Below are positions 53,118 through 56,303 of a stretch of DNA of 56,303 bases, in pieces; within the stretch, counting starts at the first letter, position 1, and the number at the start of each line of letters is the position of its first letter. Both the position numbers and the translations under genes were made by a program. The notes under the pieces were generated by a model. That model ran no database searches. It was given only the letters and a program-made list of their open reading frames with translations, and was not told the DNA's origin. This DNA comes from an uncultured Wohlfahrtiimonas sp. (GTDB lineage Bacteria > Pseudomonadota > Gammaproteobacteria > Cardiobacteriales > Wohlfahrtiimonadaceae). Location: positions 1 through 56,303 of the forward strand of contig CANRJJ010000005.1 in NCBI GenBank assembly GCA_947630895.1, written 5' to 3'.

Positions 53118-53492
53118 ATGAAATTAAAAGCTTTGTTGTTCTCGATCATCTTTGCCATTAGCTCATTTGCATGCGCACAAGCACCTAAAGAAATTACAGA
53201 AGCGAAAGAAAGTCTCACTCAAATGGTTGCTTTATTGGATCAAAATAATTTTAAAGATCTCGTCATTAATTACGCTTATATTCCAGCTGAAGAAAAAGCT
53301 GAATTTATCGCTGTATTAGAAACGGGCATGATCGCTCCGCCGCCTGAAGCCTTAGAAGAAATGAAAACTGTACTCAGCCAAGCATTAGAAACAGATGGCG
53401 TTGTGGTAGGTGAAGAAGTTATTTTTACGCTTGAAGATGGCACGCCATTAACATTTGCAAAAGAAGACAATGTTTGGAAATTGAAAAATTAA
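53118..53492 (+). CDS. Small exported hypothetical protein
   Basis: I do not recognise this family. A signal peptide (about residues 1-20, ending FACA-Q) targets the 124-residue protein to the periplasm; the Cys does not sit in a proper lipobox. The mature part is acidic, with helical segments ITEAKESLTQMVALLDQNNF and a C-terminal beta-like end that reads EEVIFTLEDGTPLTFAKEDNVWKLKN. The final stretch resembles endings of small DUF4878- or NTF2-like lumenal domains, but this is weak. GAAGGAAA precedes the ATG. It converges on creC, and the two stop codons overlap in a TTAA. Confidence 0.75.
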   Translation: MKLKALLFSIIFAISSFACAQAPKEITEAKESLTQMVALLDQNNFKDLVINYAYIPAEEKAEFIAVLETGMIAPPPEALEEMKTVLSQALETDGVVVGEEVIFTLEDGTPLTFAKEDNVWKLKN

Positions 53493-54937
53493 TTCTTAAC
53501 ATCCTTATATTTGGGGATGATGATCGTCACAGTGACACCATCATCCTCATTTTCAATTTTTACACTTCCTTTGTGCAACGCAATAATTTCCTTAACAAAA
53601 TTCAATCCCAATCCTGTACTTTTCTCACCTGAATCTGGCCTCGCCAATGAATAAAATCGTTCATATAATCTCGGCAAAGCATAAGCAGGTATTACTGTGC
53701 CAACATTATGTATTTTCAGCTCTATGCCATGTGCCAAGTGCTCGCCTGTAATGGTTAATTGCCCACCTTCTTGTGAAAAATCTATGCCGTTACTGATGAT
53801 ATTTGAAATAGCTTGCGTGATTAAAAAGCTATCTCCTTTCACTATTAATGAAGATGATAATTTCAACTCAACACTTAAGGTTTTTTGTTGAATTAAAGCG
53901 GCAAAACTCTCCAAAACTTCTCGAACAATCACCGATAAATCTATCTTTTGGATCTGTTCTAAAATTTGTATTTTTTCCACCATGCTGAGTTTTAATACTC
54001 GATCAATCAAACTTTGTAATCTGATGGTTTCTCGATCAATATTATGCAGAAATCTTGCTTGTGTCTTTTTATCTAAATCATTTTGTAAAAGTTCACTTGC
54101 GCCACGAATGGCGGCCAATGGACTTTTTAATTCATGGGTCAAAGTATTCACATAATGCTCAACGTATTCCTTACCATCTAACTCTTCACGTAAATTAGAC
54201 AATGTGGATGCCAATACATTTAAATCTTTCCCATAAAATTTTGGCTGCTGTGCTCGTTCACCCTTTCCTAATTTTTTGGCATAATCGATGAGCTTACGAA
54301 AAGAAACGCCTAGCCACCATGATAAAATCGCCCCCATTAAAATACTCGTGGACAATAATATGATCGCAAAAAATATCAATTCAGCTTTTGCACTCGCAAT
54401 ATAAGCATCTGTCGTGCTGTTCGGCTTGGATGCTGTTAATACACCTATAATCTCTCCATCTTGATAAATCGGCGCACCGACATACATCACAGTTGAATCA
54501 TTTTTATCATGATCCAATGACTGATTTTTAGAACTTCGCGCACCATATTGCCCTCGCAGTGTTAAATAGACATCTCGCCACTTTGAATAATCTTCGCCAA
54601 TGGCTTTATTTTCAGTATCAAAACGCACAATGCCATTTTCATCGGTAATATAGACATTCAAGCTCACATCATTTTTTTCAACGCCCCAGATATTCGCCTG
54701 AGGATTTCTTTTTTGATAGCTCACCATTTTCTTTTGCAAATATTCAGGCGTAATTCTGCCTTCTTGCAAATCAAACGAGATCATCTCTGCTAGAAAGTTG
54801 GCTGTATCAATCAAAGTTTCTTCTGTGGTTTGTCGCACACTTGGGTAAACTTGGCGCGAAAATAGATGCACCATGAAATAACCACACAAAGCGACAAATA
54901 TAAAATAGAAGATAAAAATTCGTTTAGATAATGCCAT
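53489..54937 (-). CDS. creC: Two-component sensor histidine kinase CreC
   Basis: CreC is an inner-membrane kinase linked to fermentation, carbon-source change and beta-lactam responses in enterics. A membrane helix (8-26), a periplasmic sensor with DENGIVRFDTENKAIGEDYS, a second helix (about 187-210) and a HAMP-like linker precede the phospho-acceptor His268 in LTHELKSPLAAIRGA. N box ISNIISNGIDFS and G box STGLGLNFVKEI complete the ATPase. The 482 residues and whole-length similarity to E. coli CreC support the name. Its start overlaps the creB stop by one base. Confidence 0.9.
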   Translation of the reverse strand: MALSKRIFIFYFIFVALCGYFMVHLFSRQVYPSVRQTTEETLIDTANFLAEMISFDLQEGRITPEYLQKKMVSYQKRNPQANIWGVEKNDVSLNVYITDENGIVRFDTENKAIGEDYSKWRDVYLTLRGQYGARSSKNQSLDHDKNDSTVMYVGAPIYQDGEIIGVLTASKPNSTTDAYIASAKAELIFFAIILLSTSILMGAILSWWLGVSFRKLIDYAKKLGKGERAQQPKFYGKDLNVLASTLSNLREELDGKEYVEHYVNTLTHELKSPLAAIRGASELLQNDLDKKTQARFLHNIDRETIRLQSLIDRVLKLSMVEKIQILEQIQKIDLSVIVREVLESFAALIQQKTLSVELKLSSSLIVKGDSFLITQAISNIISNGIDFSQEGGQLTITGEHLAHGIELKIHNVGTVIPAYALPRLYERFYSLARPDSGEKSTGLGLNFVKEIIALHKGSVKIENEDDGVTVTIIIPKYKDVKN

Positions 54938-55626
54938 TATGTTTCAGTCTCAAAGCTATAACCAAAACCACGATGCGTTTTAATCACATCCAAGTTTTCA
55001 TCCAGCTCACGAATTTTTGCTCGAATGGACTTAATGTGTGTATCGATCGTTCGCTCATAGCAAGCATCCACGGAAACTCCCACAGCATTCAGTAACTGCT
55101 CTCGGCTGAATATCTGCCTTGGGTAATTAATTAAATGAGATAAAATTTGGTATTCATGGCGAGTCAAAGATAATCTTTCATCATTGTATAAAACTGAAAA
55201 GCCATCTTCATCCACTCTGAAGCCCGTATTCTCAGGTTCACTATTTATAGCGTTCTTTGTATTGGGAATGACTCGCTTTAAAATCACTTTAACTCGAGCG
55301 ACTAATTCTCTCGGGCTGAAAGGCTTAGCAATATAATCATCCGCACCGATTTCTAAACCGACGATACGATCAATTTCATTATCTCGAGCCGTCAGAAAAA
55401 TCACAGGAATCTCTGAAAATTTGCGTAACTGCTTACACACTTCAAAGCCATTTAAATCAGGCAATCCAATATCTAGCACCCAAAAATCATAAGGATCTTT
55501 TTGTTGCTTATCCAAAGCCTCAGAACCCAATGTTACCCAATCACATTCAAACCCTTCTTGCTCAAGTGCAAAAACGATTGTATCTGCAATACTTTTTTCA
55601 TCTTCGATGATTAATATTTTAGTCAT
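54937..55626 (-). CDS. creB: Two-component response regulator CreB
   Basis: CreB is an OmpR-type regulator. The receiver domain has the acidic pair Glu8/Asp9, the phospho-acceptor Asp52 in WVLDIGLPDLNG, and the conserved Lys in YIAKPFSPREL. The winged-helix DNA-binding domain contains LTRHEYQILSHLINYPRQIFSREQLL and DTHIKSIRAKIRE. E. coli CreB binds TTCACnnnnnnTTCAC repeats; I see no full copy in the adjacent intergenic spaces. creA and creD are not adjacent; creBC is a two-gene unit here. Confidence 0.91.
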   Translation of the reverse strand: MTKILIIEDEKSIADTIVFALEQEGFECDWVTLGSEALDKQQKDPYDFWVLDIGLPDLNGFEVCKQLRKFSEIPVIFLTARDNEIDRIVGLEIGADDYIAKPFSPRELVARVKVILKRVIPNTKNAINSEPENTGFRVDEDGFSVLYNDERLSLTRHEYQILSHLINYPRQIFSREQLLNAVGVSVDACYERTIDTHIKSIRAKIRELDENLDVIKTHRGFGYSFETET

Positions 55627-55686
55627 AATATTATCTAGCCTATAAATCTTGTGCGTATTATCCCATAATTGCTTATATTAGAAGCC

Positions 55687-55700
55687 TATGATTAATCATA
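55687..55700. promoter_or_regulatory. 14-bp perfect palindrome between creB and the peroxiredoxin gene
   Basis: TATGATTAATCATA reads the same on both strands and lies in the 101-base divergent gap, 28 bases before the peroxiredoxin ATG. It could be an operator for either gene. AT-rich DNA makes a chance origin possible. Confidence 0.35.
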
Positions 55701-55727
55701 ATATATTCACTTACTAAGGAAATCATT

Positions 55728-56195
55728 ATGTCAGAACTCAATCTTTCATCCATTTGGAATACCAAATTTGCCACACAATCAGACGAAAAATCATTGAGTG
55801 ATATCGCTCAAACTGCAAAATATTTGGTTGTATATTTTTATCCTAAAGATAATACGCCAGGTTGTACAACTGAAGCGAAAGACTTCCAAGCGAATTTGTC
55901 GACATTCAAATCATTAGATACAGCAATCGTTGGTATTTCTAGAGATTCAGCTGCTTCACATGATAAATTTGCATGTAAATTCAACTTAGAATTTCCATTA
56001 TTGGCTGATACAGAGAGCAAAATTTGTGATGCTTTTGATGTGATTAAAGAAAAAAATATGTTTGGTAAAATCGGACATGGCATCGAGCGTAGCACTTTCA
56101 TCTTAGATAAAGAAGGTAATGTGCTAAAAGAATGGCGCAAAGTAAAAGTGCCTGACCATATCAATGATGTGATTGAAAGCATTAAAGCTCTATAA
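55728..56195 (+). CDS. Thioredoxin-dependent thiol peroxidase, Bcp/PrxQ family
   Basis: Bcp enzymes reduce peroxides. The peroxidatic Cys46 sits in YFYPKDNTPGCTTEAKDF, followed by VGISRDS and FPLLAD, all typical of PrxQ. The resolving Cys found five residues later in many Bcp proteins is replaced by Lys51. Cys83 or Cys100 might act instead, or the enzyme may be 1-Cys. The 155 residues are the usual length. AAGGAAA precedes the ATG. Two terminators follow directly. Confidence 0.9.
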   Translation: MSELNLSSIWNTKFATQSDEKSLSDIAQTAKYLVVYFYPKDNTPGCTTEAKDFQANLSTFKSLDTAIVGISRDSAASHDKFACKFNLEFPLLADTESKICDAFDVIKEKNMFGKIGHGIERSTFILDKEGNVLKEWRKVKVPDHINDVIESIKAL

Positions 56196-56206
56196 ATCGA
56201 TCAATA

Positions 56207-56268
56207 AAAAACCTAGCTTAGCTAGGTTTCAGATTGCTGATAAACCTCGGTATTTTTATCGAGGTTTT
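56207..56268 (+). terminator. Tandem terminator hairpins after the peroxiredoxin gene
   Basis: The first hairpin pairs AAACCTAGC (56209-56217) with GCTAGGTTT (56221-56229). The second pairs AAACCTCG (56242-56249) with CGAGGTTT (56260-56267) and has a better T run. Both have A-rich left flanks, so they may also act on minus-strand transcription from the right. Confidence 0.72.
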
Positions 56269-56303
56269 TCTTATGAGAGACTTTTAAAAAAAATCAACTC
56301 AAT

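Noticed and set aside
12964-56268. DNA uptake sequences shared among terminators
   Set aside because: Most terminators share AAAAGCC at the stem base, but the rest of each stem differs, so there is no common 9-10 base uptake word.
1-56303. Mobile elements, prophage genes, CRISPR arrays or defence islands
   Set aside because: No transposase, integrase, phage structural, Cas, restriction or toxin-antitoxin proteins and no direct-repeat arrays are seen; the content is core chromosomal genes.

Overview
The window looks like chromosomal core DNA from a low-GC (mid-30s percent by eye) gammaproteobacterium. The evidence is a complete type IV pilus operon pilMNOPQ running into aroK-aroB-damX, plus KdsD, TamA, RapZ, SurA-RsmA, ProQ/FinO, RdgC, CreBC, ChaA and a parE-type topoisomerase IV subunit. 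Gene orders such as folD-tRNA-Leu-tig and pilMNOPQ-aroKB-damX are typical of Gammaproteobacteria. I cannot fix the genus. A short QueF, a dnaA gene away from dnaN, and an AarC-type CoA-transferase suggest a lineage outside the enterics, possibly Cardiobacteriales-like, but that is a guess. I see no prophage, insertion sequence, integron, CRISPR array or toxin-antitoxin island.

Layout. 1-6.6 kb (minus strand): the 5' part of tig, a tRNA-Leu(UAG) with a near-consensus promoter and its own terminator, then the run tamA-tilS-hypothetical-rapZ-folD (in transcription order). 6.7-9.4 kb (plus): an orphan HisP-like ATPase, a type IV pilin, and dnaA. 9.4-14.6 kb: rep, kdsD, a stand-alone Aer-like PAS protein and a succinyl-CoA:acetate CoA-transferase. 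14.6-25.1 kb (minus): one long probable operon pilM-N-O-P-Q-aroK-aroB-damX-tetR-uup. 25.1-32 kb (minus): parE, rdgC, gph, rlmD, ybaK and a DegQ-like protease. 32.2-35.9 kb (mostly plus): an Old Yellow Enzyme, rpsU, ydhR and typA. 36-41 kb (minus): chaA, ssb, an FtsN-like SPOR protein, argS and proQ. 41.1-44.4 kb (plus): surA, rsmA and ppx. 44.4-49 kb (minus): ygjV, valS, a DUF2059 protein and queF. 49.1-56.3 kb: a D-2-hydroxyacid dehydrogenase, an AEC carrier, a frameshifted dcuC, small envelope proteins, the creBC two-component system and a Bcp-type peroxiredoxin.

How the genes work together. Most are housekeeping genes for translation, replication and repair, envelope biogenesis and periplasmic quality control. 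Several point to anaerobic or fermentative carbon flow (AarC-type CoA-transferase, DcuC, D-2-hydroxyacid dehydrogenase, CreBC). The pil genes point to pilus-based motility, adhesion or DNA uptake.

The most interesting signals are regulatory or involve genome variation, not new protein families. (1) A nine-G homopolymer sits inside pilQ and a seven-G run inside pilM, which could be slippage sites. (2) A preQ1-I-like riboswitch candidate lies directly upstream of queF and overlaps its Shine-Dalgarno sequence. (3) An 11-residue leader-peptide candidate followed by a terminator hairpin sits in the proQ leader. (4) A one-base frameshift splits dcuC. (5) DnaA is one residue short in its DNA-binding signature, and its gene is separated from dnaN. 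No stretch longer than about 175 bases lacks a gene; the larger gaps are described under the regulatory features.
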